Of a stretch of DNA of 64,000 nucleotides, positions 35,928 through 46,054 are shown in pieces; position 1 is the stretch's first letter; each line of letters starts with the position of its first letter. The notes under the pieces were generated by a model. That model ran no database searches. It saw only the letters and a program-made list of their open reading frames with translations, and was not told the origin of the DNA. The translations under genes were made by a program, and so were the position numbers. Source of the DNA: Sulfitobacter guttiformis (GTDB taxonomy: Bacteria > Pseudomonadota > Alphaproteobacteria > Rhodobacterales > Rhodobacteraceae); NCBI RefSeq assembly GCF_003610455.1, contig NZ_RAQK01000001.1, positions 992,001 to 1,056,000 on the forward strand, given 5' to 3'.

Positions 35928-37757
35928 ATGGACAACGATCAGAACAAAAATCTCATCATTGCAACAGCGCTAAGCTTTGTCGTGATCCTTGTGTGGTTCG
36001 TGCTTTTTCCGCCACCGGAGCCTGAAACCCAGATCGAGGGAACAGTCACATCGCAAACTGCACCTGTTGGAGAGTCTCTTACAACGCCGACTGCTGATGC
36101 ACCCGCAGTTGTTCCCGAAGCAACCGCGACGCCGGAGACGGCTAACAGCGCACTGGCAAATGCGCCCCGCGTGCGGATTGAAACACCACGCGTGAGCGGG
36201 TCTCTTTCACTTCTGGGCGGTCGAATTGATAAGCTGTCGCTAAACGACTACACCACATCCCTAGAGGATAATGCAACGATCGTTGAAATCCTGTTTCCGG
36301 CCACAGAACCTAATGCACAGTATGCTTTGCACGGATGGGCTGCTGATACAGGCGTTGAAGCCTCAGGAGTGCCAGGGCCTAATACCCCTTGGGAACTAAC
36401 AAGTGGCGAGATACTGGGCGTGGATACGCCAGTAACCCTCACTTGGGACAATGGCTCAGGCCTTTTGTTCTCGAAACAGATCGCAATTGATGACCAGTTC
36501 ATGTTCACTATCACGCAATCTGTCGAAAACACGAGCAATGCATCGGCAACAATGGCCCCGTACGCTATCCTCGCGCGTCATGGCATACCAACTGATCTGA
36601 AAAACTTCTTTATTCTTCATGAGGGCCTCGTCGCCATGACGGACGGTGAATACTCCGAAACCGATTGGGACAAGATGCCGGAGTTTGAATTCAACCAGCG
36701 CGCAGGTGCGCGGACGGATGAACGCCAGATTACAGAAAACGGTTGGATCGGCTTTACTGATCACTATTGGATGAGTGTTCTTGTTCCACAGCAAGGCACC
36801 GCATTCAAATCAGTCGCTAAATACGATGAACGCCGCGACATTTACCAGACGGAAGCCCTAAGTCCGATCCAAACCGTTGAACCGGGGCAGACTATTTCGA
36901 ACACCACCCAGTTTTTTGCAGGCGCAAAGGAATGGGACATTCTCAAATCCTACGAAGATCAGGGCGTCTACAACTTTATTGACGCAATCGACTGGGGTTG
37001 GTTTGCCTTCCTGACCAAGCCGATTTTCTGGCTCTTGCACCAGTTTAACTTACTCATCGGCAATATGGGCATCGCCATTGTCGCGCTTACTTTATTGATA
37101 AAGGCACTTCTTTTCCCGCTTGCCTACAAGTCCTACGTGTCTATGGCGAAGATGAAAGAGCTTCAGCCAAAAATGGAGAAGCTCAAGGAAGAGGCTGGTG
37201 ACGACAAGCAGAAAATGCAGCAGGGGATGATGGCTCTCTACAAGAAAGAAAAGGTAAATCCGGCCGCTGGCTGCTTGCCAATCCTAATGCAGATCCCGAT
37301 ATTTTTCTCTCTCTACAAAGTAATTTTTGTTACGATCGAGTTGCGTCATGCTCCGTTCTTTGGCCCGTTTCAGGATCTTAGCGCACCTGATCCAACATCA
37401 ATCTTTAACTTTTATGGCCTTTTGCCTTGGGGCGTGCCGGATGCAGGTAGCATCATGGCGTTGGTGTTTATCGGCATCCTGCCGTTGCTGTTGGGCATTT
37501 CCATGTGGCTCCAGCAAAAACTCAATCCAGCGCCCACTGACCCTACTCAGCAAATGATCTTTGCATGGATGCCATGGGTTTTCATGTTCATGCTGGGCGG
37601 TTTCGCCTCTGGCCTTGTTGTATACTGGATCGCTAACAATACTATCACTTTTACCCAGCAATACCTGATCATGCGTAGTCAGGGCTACAAGCCCGACTTA
37701 CTCGGCAACATCAAAGGTGGCTTCGGGCGCAAGTCAAAAGCAGAGCCGAAAAAGTGA
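35928..37757 (+). CDS. yidC: Membrane protein insertase YidC
   Basis: A 609-residue insertase. It has the N-terminal helix (about 6-24), a Pro/Thr-rich linker, a large periplasmic beta domain, and the conserved 60-kDa core from about 370 with GNMGIAIVALTLLIKALLFPL, the QPKMEKLKEE cytoplasmic loop, and VNPAAGCLPILMQIPIFFSLY. ATG 35928 gives MDNDQNKN, the usual YidC start. Its stop overlaps the start of the MOSC gene (GTGA). Confidence 0.97.
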   Translation: MDNDQNKNLIIATALSFVVILVWFVLFPPPEPETQIEGTVTSQTAPVGESLTTPTADAPAVVPEATATPETANSALANAPRVRIETPRVSGSLSLLGGRIDKLSLNDYTTSLEDNATIVEILFPATEPNAQYALHGWAADTGVEASGVPGPNTPWELTSGEILGVDTPVTLTWDNGSGLLFSKQIAIDDQFMFTITQSVENTSNASATMAPYAILARHGIPTDLKNFFILHEGLVAMTDGEYSETDWDKMPEFEFNQRAGARTDERQITENGWIGFTDHYWMSVLVPQQGTAFKSVAKYDERRDIYQTEALSPIQTVEPGQTISNTTQFFAGAKEWDILKSYEDQGVYNFIDAIDWGWFAFLTKPIFWLLHQFNLLIGNMGIAIVALTLLIKALLFPLAYKSYVSMAKMKELQPKMEKLKEEAGDDKQKMQQGMMALYKKEKVNPAAGCLPILMQIPIFFSLYKVIFVTIELRHAPFFGPFQDLSAPDPTSIFNFYGLLPWGVPDAGSIMALVFIGILPLLLGISMWLQQKLNPAPTDPTQQMIFAWMPWVFMFMLGGFASGLVVYWIANNTITFTQQYLIMRSQGYKPDLLGNIKGGFGRKSKAEPKK

Positions 37758-38509
37758 TAGAGGTCGCGGCGCTATGGCGCCACCCGATCAAAAGCCACGG
37801 GCGTGAGGCGCTGGAGCGTGTCACGCTATTAGCAGGCAAGACGATGCCGTGGGACCGATTCTGGGCCGTTACGCACAGCGCAACCAAATTTGATCCGCGT
37901 ACAGCCCGATGGATGCCATGTGGTAATTTCATGCTAGGTGCGCGGGTGCCCGCCCTCGCCGCAATATGGGCAAGCCTGGACGAAGAAAGCCGCAGTATTA
38001 CCTTGAGACATCAGGCGCTTGATGATTTGCAGTTTTGCCCCGATGATCCGGTGGGTATCGCAGAGTTTCTGGCGTGGATTGCTCCACTTTGCCCCGAGGG
38101 CCGGAACAGACCCCATTCTATTGTGAGCGCTGAAGGGCGCGGAATGACCGACAGCGCCTTTCCGTCAATCTCAATTATGAGCATGGCGAGCCATTCAGCA
38201 GTTGCGGATGCTTTGGGGGTGGATCTCAAAACGGCGCGTTGGCGCGGAAACATCTGGCTTGCCGGTCTACCCGCGTGGGAAGAACATAATTGGATGGACC
38301 GCGATATCCGCATCGGAAAAGCCATCCTGCGCGTCCGTGAACGAATAAAACGGTGTACTGTGACAAATACCAATCCAACGACGGGTCTGCGCGATACGGA
38401 CACGTTAGCCACCTTGAAGAGCGTGTTCGGGCATCAGGACTTTGGCGTTTATGCTGAAGTCATCGAAACTGGTGAAATTTCACTCGGCGCAAAAGCGGAG
38501 CTTGTCTGA
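37754..38509 (+). CDS. MOSC-domain protein
   Basis: A 251-residue protein with the MOSC N-terminal beta-barrel followed by the MOSC domain typical of molybdenum-cofactor sulfurases. GTG 37754 overlaps the yidC stop and its stop overlaps the engB start (TGATG), so it is translationally tied to both. MOSC proteins bind a thiolated sulfur for molybdenum cofactor or other iminothiol products. The substrate is unknown. The yidC-MOSC-engB-argB order is common in Rhodobacterales. Confidence 0.85.
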   Translation: MIEVAALWRHPIKSHGREALERVTLLAGKTMPWDRFWAVTHSATKFDPRTARWMPCGNFMLGARVPALAAIWASLDEESRSITLRHQALDDLQFCPDDPVGIAEFLAWIAPLCPEGRNRPHSIVSAEGRGMTDSAFPSISIMSMASHSAVADALGVDLKTARWRGNIWLAGLPAWEEHNWMDRDIRIGKAILRVRERIKRCTVTNTNPTTGLRDTDTLATLKSVFGHQDFGVYAEVIETGEISLGAKAELV

Positions 38510-39156
38510 TGCAATTATCTTTTCCCCTCGCAGAAGAACCGGATGCCCAGACACTGGAGCGGGGACGACTGCTGTTTGCCGGTCAAACCGAATTTGTGAA
38601 AGGTGTCGTTGCGATGTCTGGCCTGCCAGAGGCCGACCGCCTTGAGGTCTGTTTTGCAGGCCGTTCAAATGTCGGAAAATCCACCCTCATTAATGCATTG
38701 ACGGGCATGAAGGCTCTTGCACGCGCCTCCAACACGCCCGGACGCACACAGGAGATAAACTACTTCACTGCGGGTGATTTCTATCTGGTCGATCTTCCCG
38801 GCTATGGTTATGCAAATGCCCCCCTCCCCATTGTCGAAAAGTGGCAACGGTTACTCAAGCAGTTCCTACAAGGACGGCAAACCCTGCGCCGTGCCTTTGT
38901 CCTGATCGATGCACGCCATGGCGTAAAGTCCGTAGACGATGAGATCATGAGCCTGCTAGACAGTGCAGCCGTGACGTTCCAAGCTGTCCTGACAAAAGCT
39001 GACAAAGTGAAGGAAGTCGAACGCGAAAAGATCCTCCATCAAGTACGTGGTGCGCTTGCCAAGCATCCTGCTGCCTATCCTGAAATTATTTTGACTTCTT
39101 CAGAAAAAGGCTGGGGTATTCCAACACTACGCTCTGTCATTGCCACGCTCGAATAA
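38509..39156 (+). CDS. engB: Ribosome biogenesis GTPase EngB/YsxC
   Basis: A 215-residue GTPase needed for 50S subunit assembly. G1 is [12 protein letters not shown] (about 51-62), G3 is DLPGYGYA, G4 is TKADKV, with the family switch [11 protein letters not shown]. The start overlaps the MOSC stop. It ends 35 bases before argB. Confidence 0.95.
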   Translation: MQLSFPLAEEPDAQTLERGRLLFAGQTEFVKGVVAMSGLPEADRLEVCFAGRSNVGKSTLINALTGMKALARASNTPGRTQEINYFTAGDFYLVDLPGYGYANAPLPIVEKWQRLLKQFLQGRQTLRRAFVLIDARHGVKSVDDEIMSLLDSAAVTFQAVLTKADKVKEVEREKILHQVRGALAKHPAAYPEIILTSSEKGWGIPTLRSVIATLE

Positions 39157-39191
39157 GCGCCTATGATCCCTATAAAAACGGGATCACGAGA

Positions 39192-40055
39192 ATGAGAAAA
39201 CAAGAAATGAACCGCGACTGGGCCGCCACTGCCGCTACATTGTCACAAGCGCTGCCCTACATGCAGCGCTATAACGACGCTACTGTTGTAATAAAGCTGG
39301 GCGGCCACGCCATGGGCAGCGACGAGGCAATGGTAGAGTTTGCCCGTGACGTCGTTCTAATGCGGCAAGTTGGGGTAAACCCTGTGATCGTGCATGGCGG
39401 CGGGCCAATGATCAATGACATGCTCAAGCGCCTCAATATTAAATCCGAATTCGTAAATGGCAAGCGTGTGACAGATGCCGCCACCATGGAAGTGGTCGAA
39501 ATGGTGTTGTCTGGTCTGGTCAATGCAAAAATTGTGCAGGCGATTTCCGAGCAAGGAGGTCGCGCTGTTGGCGTCTCGGGTAAGGACAGTGGCCTCATCA
39601 TCTGCGAGGCAGAAGATCCTGCTCTGGGACTTGTGGGAAAACCCACAAAGGTTAATCCGCGATTGCTGCTTGATATGGCCGATAAAGAGCTGATTCCTGT
39701 CATTGCTCCGTTGGGGATGGGAATGAATGGCGAGACGTTTAACATAAACGGAGATACCGCCGCCGGGGCCATCGCTGCTGCGCTCAAGGCTGACCGTCTA
39801 CTGCTGCTAACGGATGTGTCAGGCGTGAAAAATGCCGCGGGCGAGGTTCTCACCGAGCTTACGTCAACTCAAATCAAGGAAATGACAGCAGACGGAACGA
39901 TTGCCGGCGGAATGATCCCGAAGACGCAAACCGCCCTCGATGCTTTGGCAGCGGGGGTGCGGGCAACCGTTATTCTCGACGGTCGTGCACCAAATGCATG
40001 TCTCTTGGAGCTCTTCACAGAGCACGGTGCAGGCTCAATCATTCGCTCCGCCTGA
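39192..40055 (+). CDS. argB: Acetylglutamate kinase
   Basis: ArgB phosphorylates N-acetylglutamate in arginine synthesis. The 287-residue protein has [31 protein letters not shown] and the C-terminal [14 protein letters not shown], all conserved in the amino acid kinase family. The frame begins [10 protein letters not shown]; the second ATG at 39207 is also plausible as the true start, given typical relatives starting near the MNRDW segment. A small hairpin (ATCCC/GGGAT) precedes it in the 35-base gap from engB. Confidence 0.95.
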   Translation: MRKQEMNRDWAATAATLSQALPYMQRYNDATVVIKLGGHAMGSDEAMVEFARDVVLMRQVGVNPVIVHGGGPMINDMLKRLNIKSEFVNGKRVTDAATMEVVEMVLSGLVNAKIVQAISEQGGRAVGVSGKDSGLIICEAEDPALGLVGKPTKVNPRLLLDMADKELIPVIAPLGMGMNGETFNINGDTAAGAIAAALKADRLLLLTDVSGVKNAAGEVLTELTSTQIKEMTADGTIAGGMIPKTQTALDALAAGVRATVILDGRAPNACLLELFTEHGAGSIIRSA

Positions 40056-40081
40056 CCTTTTCGGAATGTGAACATGACACG

Positions 40082-40576
40082 ATGAAGCGCCTTATCCTCA
40101 TGCGCCACGCCAAGTCGGACTGGTCGGATCCTATGACCACCGACCACGAACGTGGCCTGAATGCACGCGGCATTGCCAGCGCAAAAGCGTTGGGCCGCTG
40201 GCTGGAGGAACATAAATTGATGCCGGATCTGGTTCTATGTTCCGACGCGACGCGCACGCGTGAAACGCTCGCACTTTTGAATTTAAGCTCTGCGGAGAAG
40301 GCATTCAGTCGTGAACTCTATCTTGCCGAACCAGACGTGATGTTGCGGCTCGTGATGCAGCAAACGGCAGATTGTATGATGATTGTCGCTCATAATCCTG
40401 GCATTGCAATGCTCGCGGCTTCTCTCCCAAGCGATGAACCGGATCATGACGAATTTGATACCTACCCAACGGGGGCGACGCTCGTTGTGGAGTTTGACAT
40501 CGGAACATGGCGAGAGATAGCCTTGAACACCGGATCACTCGCACACTTCACGGTCCCAAGGGACATTATGCGCTAA
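40082..40576 (+). CDS. Histidine phosphatase family protein (SixA-like)
   Basis: A 164-residue phosphoglycerate-mutase-type phosphatase. The catalytic His lies in MRHAKSDW near the N-terminus and a second in VAHNPG, with SDATRTRETL between, a pattern of the SixA phosphohistidine phosphatase. ATG 40082 is chosen because the longer frame overlaps argB. It follows argB by 26 bases, and a terminator overlaps its stop. The substrate may be a phosphohistidine protein; this is a family-level inference. Confidence 0.85.
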   Translation: MKRLILMRHAKSDWSDPMTTDHERGLNARGIASAKALGRWLEEHKLMPDLVLCSDATRTRETLALLNLSSAEKAFSRELYLAEPDVMLRLVMQQTADCMMIVAHNPGIAMLAASLPSDEPDHDEFDTYPTGATLVVEFDIGTWREIALNTGSLAHFTVPRDIMR

Positions 40577-40600
40577 GGGCGAGGTCATCCCCCGCCCTTT
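40575..40600 (+). terminator. Rho-independent terminator after the SixA-like gene
   Basis: AAGGGCGAGG pairs with CCCCGCCCTT (one mismatch) over a short loop, followed by TTTT near 40600. It begins at the stop codon and ends the yidC-to-sixA transcript, facing bztD. Confidence 0.7.
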
Positions 40601-40624
40601 TGCTAAACTAGAATTTCAAAGACT

Positions 40625-41392
40625 TTAGTGACCCAAAATCTGGCTCAGAAACAGCTGCGTACGCGGGCTCTGCGGATTGTTGAAGAACTCTTCAGGCTCG
40701 TTCTGCTCAACAATCTGGCCATGATCCATAAAGATAACACGGTTAGCGACCTGACGGGCAAAGCCCATCTCGTGCGTAACACAGATCATCGTCATACCTT
40801 CCTCGGCAAGCTCGATCATCGTGTCGAGTACCTCCTTGATCATCTCAGGATCAAGCGCGGATGTAGGCTCGTCGAACAACATGATCCGAGGTTTCATACA
40901 CAGTGAACGGGCGATGGCCACGCGCTGTTGCTGACCACCGGACAACTGACCGGGAAATTTGTCCGCCTGATCGGGAATTTTTACCTTTTCGAGATAATGC
41001 ATCGCAATCGCTTCAGCTTCTTTCTTGGGTGTTTTGCGAACCCAGATCGGAGCAAGTGTGAGATTGTCGAGAATGCTCAGATGCGGAAACAGGTTAAAGT
41101 GCTGAAAGCACATGCCAACCTCAGAACGAATCTTATCGATGTTTTTGAGGTCAGAGGACAGCAAAGTGCCATCAACTTCAATCGATCCCTTCTGGTGCTC
41201 TTCGAGAGCATTAATGCACCGGATCAGGGTAGACTTTCCCGACCCCGAGGGCCCGCATACAACGATACGCTCCCCTTGGTATACCGTCAGGTCAATATCG
41301 CGCAGCACGTGGAACGTGCCGTACCATTTGTTCATATTCTGGATCGAAATCGCGACTTGGTCGGACACTTGCATCTTTGCGGATTCAGCCAT
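40625..41392 (-). CDS. bztD: Glutamate/glutamine/aspartate/asparagine ABC transporter ATP-binding protein
   Basis: A 255-residue ATPase of a polar amino acid importer. Walker A is [11 protein letters not shown], the signature [15 protein letters not shown], Walker [14 protein letters not shown], and the switch His VCTHEMGF-type VTHEMGF. It is last of the bztABCD set, downstream of the permeases on the minus strand, and energises the BztB-BztC channel. Confidence 0.93.
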   Translation of the reverse strand: MAESAKMQVSDQVAISIQNMNKWYGTFHVLRDIDLTVYQGERIVVCGPSGSGKSTLIRCINALEEHQKGSIEVDGTLLSSDLKNIDKIRSEVGMCFQHFNLFPHLSILDNLTLAPIWVRKTPKKEAEAIAMHYLEKVKIPDQADKFPGQLSGGQQQRVAIARSLCMKPRIMLFDEPTSALDPEMIKEVLDTMIELAEEGMTMICVTHEMGFARQVANRVIFMDHGQIVEQNEPEEFFNNPQSPRTQLFLSQILGH

Positions 41393-41443
41393 GGCCTAAC
41401 TCTCCTTGTTTAATACGCTATCGTTTACGCTTCTTGGGCGCGA

Positions 41444-42742
41444 TTAGCGGTGATCAGTCGCAAGCCGGCGTTCAAGCCACTGCGAATATTGCGAAATGCC
41501 GTAACACACGACAAAGAACAAAACGGCGGCAAATCCCAGCAACTCCCAATAAACGCCGTTCCAATCAGTAGAGGCGAGGATGGGGCCACGGATCATGCCA
41601 ACGAGGTCAAACATCGAGATAACAGAGACCAATGTTGTATCCTTGAACAGGCCAACGGCGATGTTCACGATACCAGGAATTGAAATCTTGAGGGCCTGCG
41701 GTAGAATGATCAGGCGCATTGATTGCGCATAATCAAGGCCGAGACTGTTGGCAGCCTCATATTGCCCTTTAGGCAAGGCCGCCAGGCCGCCGCGGATCAC
41801 CTCGGCGATATAGGCGGCAGAGAAGAACGTGATCATGATAACCACCCGAAGGAACAGATCGACCGTCGCTTCAGGAGGAAAGAAATACGCCAACATCACG
41901 CTTGCTACAAACAGCAGCGTAATCAGCGGCACGCCGCGAATGAACTCGATAAAGACGACACAAATCCATTTGATCAAAGGCATTGAGCTTTGACGACCCA
42001 ACGCCAGCGCAATCCCAAGCGGGATTGAAAGCGAGACACAGGTAAGACCCAGCATGAGGTTGAGCATGAAGCCGCCCAGATCACGAGAGGGCACAGAGCC
42101 CAAAAGTGGCATATCGGGTGCGATGGTGGGTACAATGAGCCCCCCAAGGTACCATACGACCGCCGCAGCAAAAACCCCGCCGAAGAAGCCTAAGGCAAAG
42201 TTCTGAGCCACAAAGCGAGCGTAAAAGATGTATCCCGCGATGAAACCCAGCAGAGCAAAAATCGGAGTCCAGACCGTCCCGCCCCAAATCAGCCAATAAG
42301 CAATGAACGGAAACAGGGCCGTAAAAATAAGCAGTTTCCGTGGCAGGTCAAAAAATAACACTGGTGCCAATGCAAAGAACATCAGCACAAGCGCTACAGT
42401 AGGGCGCCAATAAAATTCAGAAGGGTATTTGAACCCGAATAGCAACTGGTTCCAACGTTCAGTCAGAACCGAAAAGCACGCGGCAGACTTTCCCTGCAAG
42501 ATTTCGCGGCATTCCGAAAGCGACGAAGTGGTCCAAAGCCCCCCCAGTATCCACGGCAACGTGGACGTCAGGAGCAGGAAAATCACATAGGCCGCTGCAA
42601 CCGTCAGCAATGCGTTGGGCCATGTGGCGAACAAATTATCGCGCATCCACTTGACTGGGCCAGCTGCACTCGATGGTGCAGGCTGTTGCTCGATGTCAGT
42701 TGTACGTACGAAGGCTACAGAATGTTCATGTGTATCTGACAT
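41444..42742 (-). CDS. bztC: Glutamate/glutamine/aspartate/asparagine ABC transporter permease BztC
   Basis: A 432-residue permease. Its long N-terminal extension with extra hydrophobic segments is typical of BztB/BztC, and the C-terminal third has the BPD permease pattern YIAEVIRGGLAALPKGQYEAA with EAA-loop LGLDYAQSMRLIILPQAL. It starts one base after the bztB stop, so the two are tightly coupled. They form the membrane channel of the importer. Confidence 0.93.
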   Translation of the reverse strand: MSDTHEHSVAFVRTTDIEQQPAPSSAAGPVKWMRDNLFATWPNALLTVAAAYVIFLLLTSTLPWILGGLWTTSSLSECREILQGKSAACFSVLTERWNQLLFGFKYPSEFYWRPTVALVLMFFALAPVLFFDLPRKLLIFTALFPFIAYWLIWGGTVWTPIFALLGFIAGYIFYARFVAQNFALGFFGGVFAAAVVWYLGGLIVPTIAPDMPLLGSVPSRDLGGFMLNLMLGLTCVSLSIPLGIALALGRQSSMPLIKWICVVFIEFIRGVPLITLLFVASVMLAYFFPPEATVDLFLRVVIMITFFSAAYIAEVIRGGLAALPKGQYEAANSLGLDYAQSMRLIILPQALKISIPGIVNIAVGLFKDTTLVSVISMFDLVGMIRGPILASTDWNGVYWELLGFAAVLFFVVCYGISQYSQWLERRLATDHR

Positions 42743-42743
42743 C

Positions 42744-43982
42744 TCAGCGCTCCTTCAATTTCATCGAGTTATTATAAACGTTCATCACGGCAGAGATCGA
42801 CAGCGAGATAAAGAGGTAAAAAGCCATCAATAGAAGGACGCATTCGATCGCCCGCCCCGTCTGGTTAAGCGTGATACCACCCAGCGTAGCCGTGACGTCA
42901 GCATAGCCTACCGCGATCGCCAGCGACGAGTTTTTGGTAATATTGAGGTATTGCGAGATCAGCGGCGGAATAATGACGCGCAACGCTTGGGGGAGTACAA
43001 CAAGGCTCATTACCCGATTGGGGCGAATACCTAAAGCAGCAGCAGCTTCGGTCTGGCCCTTGGATACGGCCTGAATACCTGCGCGAACGTTTTCAGCAAT
43101 AAAGGCACCGGTATAAACCGACAGTGCAAGCCAGAGCGCGATCAAAGGACCCCCGATCTTGATACCACCGGAAAAATTGAAGCCGGTTAGCTCCGGCATT
43201 TGCCAGCTCAGGCCAAGAATCAGGCACATGATGACGATCGGCGCGAACCAAAGGGCAAGATTAGTCCAGAGCGTATTGGGACGAATGCCTGTTTCTTCCT
43301 GCGTCCGGTTTGCACGCGCAGTTACAAATCGTGTTGCAAAGAATGATCCTACCAGCGTGGCAATTATCAGCACCCAATTAAAGATGCTCCCATCAGCGCC
43401 GCCAATGCCGCGCGTAAAATAGGGACCCGGAATATAAACTCCCCGATTTGTGAAGGCGAACATATCCAGCAACATTGATGATGTGGCATCATCGCCGCGA
43501 AAATCACGCGGGCTTGGCATGACGGCGGTCATGATGGTGAAAATGATAATGATCCAGATCAGAACCGGAATATTTCGGAAAATCTCTACATAAACTGCCA
43601 TCAACTTGCGCACGAGCCAATTGTTGGACAAACGAAGCACACCTGCGAGCACGCCGAGGACTGTCGCGGTGAGGCAGGCCATAAAAGCCACCAGAAGTGT
43701 GTTCAGAATACCTACAATCGCCGCACTCAGGTTCGAAGACTGACTTGTATAAGGGATCAGCGTTTGATTGATGTCGTATCCGGCAGAACTGCCCAGAAAC
43801 GAGAACGAAATATTCAAACCCGCAGCCCGCAAATTCGCAGCAAGGTTGGAGTAAAGATAGGCCAGTGCCAATGCGAGCAAAAGCGCCGCTACGACCTGCA
43901 AGGTCATTGACCGGTACCTCGTGTCGTTCAACAGCATAGAAAGCTGGAACGAGCCCTTTGGCGGGTCCGAGAGTGTCGACAT
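42744..43982 (-). CDS. bztB: Glutamate/glutamine/aspartate/asparagine ABC transporter permease BztB
   Basis: A 412-residue permease with about eight hydrophobic segments and an EAA loop (ALGIRPNRVMSLVVLPQALR) preceded by FIAENVRAGIQAVSKGQTEAA. The insertion between early helices (residues about 130-260) is usual for BztB. It lies 143 bases after bztA with a hairpin between, a layout that lets the binding protein be made in excess. Confidence 0.93.
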   Translation of the reverse strand: MSTLSDPPKGSFQLSMLLNDTRYRSMTLQVVAALLLALALAYLYSNLAANLRAAGLNISFSFLGSSAGYDINQTLIPYTSQSSNLSAAIVGILNTLLVAFMACLTATVLGVLAGVLRLSNNWLVRKLMAVYVEIFRNIPVLIWIIIIFTIMTAVMPSPRDFRGDDATSSMLLDMFAFTNRGVYIPGPYFTRGIGGADGSIFNWVLIIATLVGSFFATRFVTARANRTQEETGIRPNTLWTNLALWFAPIVIMCLILGLSWQMPELTGFNFSGGIKIGGPLIALWLALSVYTGAFIAENVRAGIQAVSKGQTEAAAALGIRPNRVMSLVVLPQALRVIIPPLISQYLNITKNSSLAIAVGYADVTATLGGITLNQTGRAIECVLLLMAFYLFISLSISAVMNVYNNSMKLKER

Positions 43983-44086
43983 TTGATGTATCCCCGTTGT
44001 CCCGATTTATTTGATCATGCGTCTTTTGACGTCAGTATCGGGTCATTTATTTGGTCGTGTAGGTAATAGTATTTTGATGTTTGCGC

Positions 44087-44114
44087 AAAGGGCGCGGTAA
44101 TTTCCGCGCCCTTT
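44087..44114 (-). terminator. Stable hairpin between bztA and bztB (attenuator-like)
   Basis: AAAGGGCGCGG (44087-44097) pairs with CCGCGCCCTTT (44104-44114), an 11-base perfect stem with a 6-base loop, 12 bases after the bztA stop on the minus strand. There is no long T-run, so it probably stabilises the bztA message or partly terminates, leaving less permease than binding protein. Confidence 0.65.
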
Positions 44115-44125
44115 GGCAGTTCTAC

Positions 44126-45142
44126 TTAACGGAACGGTGGCGAATAAAGCAGGCCGCCGTTTGTCCACTGTGCGTTCAGACCACGCGCCAGACCAATTGG
44201 TGTTTCTTCGCCAAGGTTCTTGGCAAAGATTTCGCCGTAGTTGCCCTGAGTTTCGATCGCGCGCTTGGCCCAATCTGCATCCAGACCCATCATCGCGCCA
44301 AGGTCACCTTCGGTGCCCAGCAGACGTGCTACTTCTGGGTTTGTTGTCGAAGCAACCATTTCGGCCACGTTTGCCGATGTGACGCCCAGCTCTTCTGCGG
44401 TGATCAGCGCGTTCATTGTCCACATGACAATATCGCCCCATTCGTTGTCACCGTGACGTACGAGCGGACCAAGTGGCTCTTTGGAGATGATTTCTGGCAA
44501 CAGAACGTGATCGCCAGGCGCTTCGAATGTGGCGCGCGATGCGGCCAGACCGGAAGCGTCGGTTGTGTAAGTGTCACACGCGCCGGCGAGGTACTGCTGG
44601 ATTGCTTCAGCGTTTGTCTCGATTGGCACCGGCTCGTAAGAGATGTTGTTCGCACGGAAGAAGTCGGCGAGGTTCAGCTCGGTTGTGGTACCGGTCTGGA
44701 TACAGACGGTCGCACCATCAAGATCTTTGGCGGATGACACACCCAATGCTTTGGGGACAAGGAAACCTTGGCCATCATAGTAGTTCACGCCAACGAAATC
44801 AAACTTGAGATCTGTATCGCGGGACATTGTCCACGTCGTGTTACGCGCCAGCACGTCAATCTCGCCCGAGGACAGAGCAGTGAAGCGGGTTTTACCTGTT
44901 GTTGGCACGAACTCAACAGCTGTTGCGTCGCCCAGAACAGCAGCAGCAACCGCACGGCAAATTGCAACGTCAAAGCCTTCCCATTCGCCACTTGCGTTTG
45001 GCGCAGCGAAACCCACAAGGCCGGTTGTCACACCACAGTTCAGTTTGCCGCGTGCTTTCACATCGTCAAGCGTTGCCGCACCGGCAGCACCAGCGGTAAG
45101 ACCGGCGACTGTGAGTGCGCCGAAAATAATTGATTTGTTCAT
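44126..45142 (-). CDS. bztA: Glutamate/glutamine/aspartate/asparagine ABC transporter substrate-binding protein
   Basis: A 338-residue periplasmic binding protein. The signal peptide is MNKSIIFGALTVAGLTAGAAG. Family motifs follow: VKARGKLNCGVTTG, GFDVAICRAVAAAVLG, FTALSSGEIDVLARNTTWTM, and GATVCIQTGTTTE. ATG 45142 begins the signal peptide; the open frame upstream is the leader. It is the first gene of bztABCD and should be the most expressed. Confidence 0.95.
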   Translation of the reverse strand: MNKSIIFGALTVAGLTAGAAGAATLDDVKARGKLNCGVTTGLVGFAAPNASGEWEGFDVAICRAVAAAVLGDATAVEFVPTTGKTRFTALSSGEIDVLARNTTWTMSRDTDLKFDFVGVNYYDGQGFLVPKALGVSSAKDLDGATVCIQTGTTTELNLADFFRANNISYEPVPIETNAEAIQQYLAGACDTYTTDASGLAASRATFEAPGDHVLLPEIISKEPLGPLVRHGDNEWGDIVMWTMNALITAEELGVTSANVAEMVASTTNPEVARLLGTEGDLGAMMGLDADWAKRAIETQGNYGEIFAKNLGEETPIGLARGLNAQWTNGGLLYSPPFR

Positions 45143-45336
45143 TTTAACCTCTTCCTGATTTTCCGCCACTTTCGGGCGGATAAAACCGGTACGTTGCACA
45201 CCGGCGGTGATACTTTGTAAGTTTACCCTACATCGTGGCGGTGAGTGTGTGCGGATTCCGTCATGAAGGTCAAGGGTTTCAGCATTGAAACCGATACAGT
45301 TGAATAGGCTGACCCAGCGTAAAGCCTAATTTGGGG

Positions 45337-46050
45337 CTATTCCGCCTGAGAGAGATCAAACATATGCTTTGCGTGGATAAATGCGTCCCTTTTGAGGACC
45401 GCTAAAGCCGTTGCATCCTCGTCTTCACCCCATTGCTCTTCCTGCCAAAGCTCGTCGAGTCGCGAAATTGTCCACAAATCGATCGCGGGCTTTGCGTCCA
45501 GCGTAGCAGCGAAGCCCAGCACAAGAGAGCCGGAAAGACTCACCAGATCGTGGAATGCCGCCAGCTCGAAAGCATTCAGAGCATGTGTGCGTTGGTATAG
45601 CTTCTTTATTGCGTCGTCGTCTTGAGGCTGGTGCATGATACCTGTGCGCGTTTCCAGCCGCACAGCCAAAACCTCCGCGGCCCAATCAAGCATCGGGTTC
45701 CAGATCGCGTTTTGCCGCGCAACCAACTCTTCGGGCGTGTCTGCACGGTAGCACAATAAATCGCTGTCACCGTATGCTGCCAGCATATCCGCTACTTCGG
45801 CATGCTGCACGCTGACCTTGTCAATGGCAGCATTGGCCGTTTTTGTGACTGGCATTGTGTTAGGATTGATAATGTCCACCTGCGAATCCCATTCGATGGC
45901 AATAGCATGCGCCATAGCACGGGTTGGCACCCTCAGGGGCTGCTTAGCAGGCGTCTTGACCCCGCGCCCGTCCAGTTCAACCGCAAATCCACCGTCTGCC
46001 TCAGTCACTGACGCAGCTTTCCAGAACCGCTTTGCTTTCCAGTCAGCCAT
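45337..46050 (-). CDS. ATP12-family F1-ATPase assembly chaperone
   Basis: A 237-residue protein of the ATP12 family, which in mitochondria binds the F1 alpha subunit during assembly. It starts MADWKAKRFWKAASV and shows VELDGRGVKTPAKQPLRVPT, CYRADTPEELVARQ and the C-terminal DELWQEEQWGEDEDA. ATG 46050 gives the family N-terminus. It is last in the minus-strand run with the HAD phosphatase and the pseudouridine synthase. Atp synthase genes are not in the window. Confidence 0.92.
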   Translation of the reverse strand: MADWKAKRFWKAASVTEADGGFAVELDGRGVKTPAKQPLRVPTRAMAHAIAIEWDSQVDIINPNTMPVTKTANAAIDKVSVQHAEVADMLAAYGDSDLLCYRADTPEELVARQNAIWNPMLDWAAEVLAVRLETRTGIMHQPQDDDAIKKLYQRTHALNAFELAAFHDLVSLSGSLVLGFAATLDAKPAIDLWTISRLDELWQEEQWGEDEDATALAVLKRDAFIHAKHMFDLSQAE

Positions 46051-46054
46051 CTGT

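Noticed and set aside
45370..45480. DnaA-box-like sequences in the ATP12-type gene
   Set aside because: They are one-mismatch matches inside a coding region, not clustered, and fit chance.
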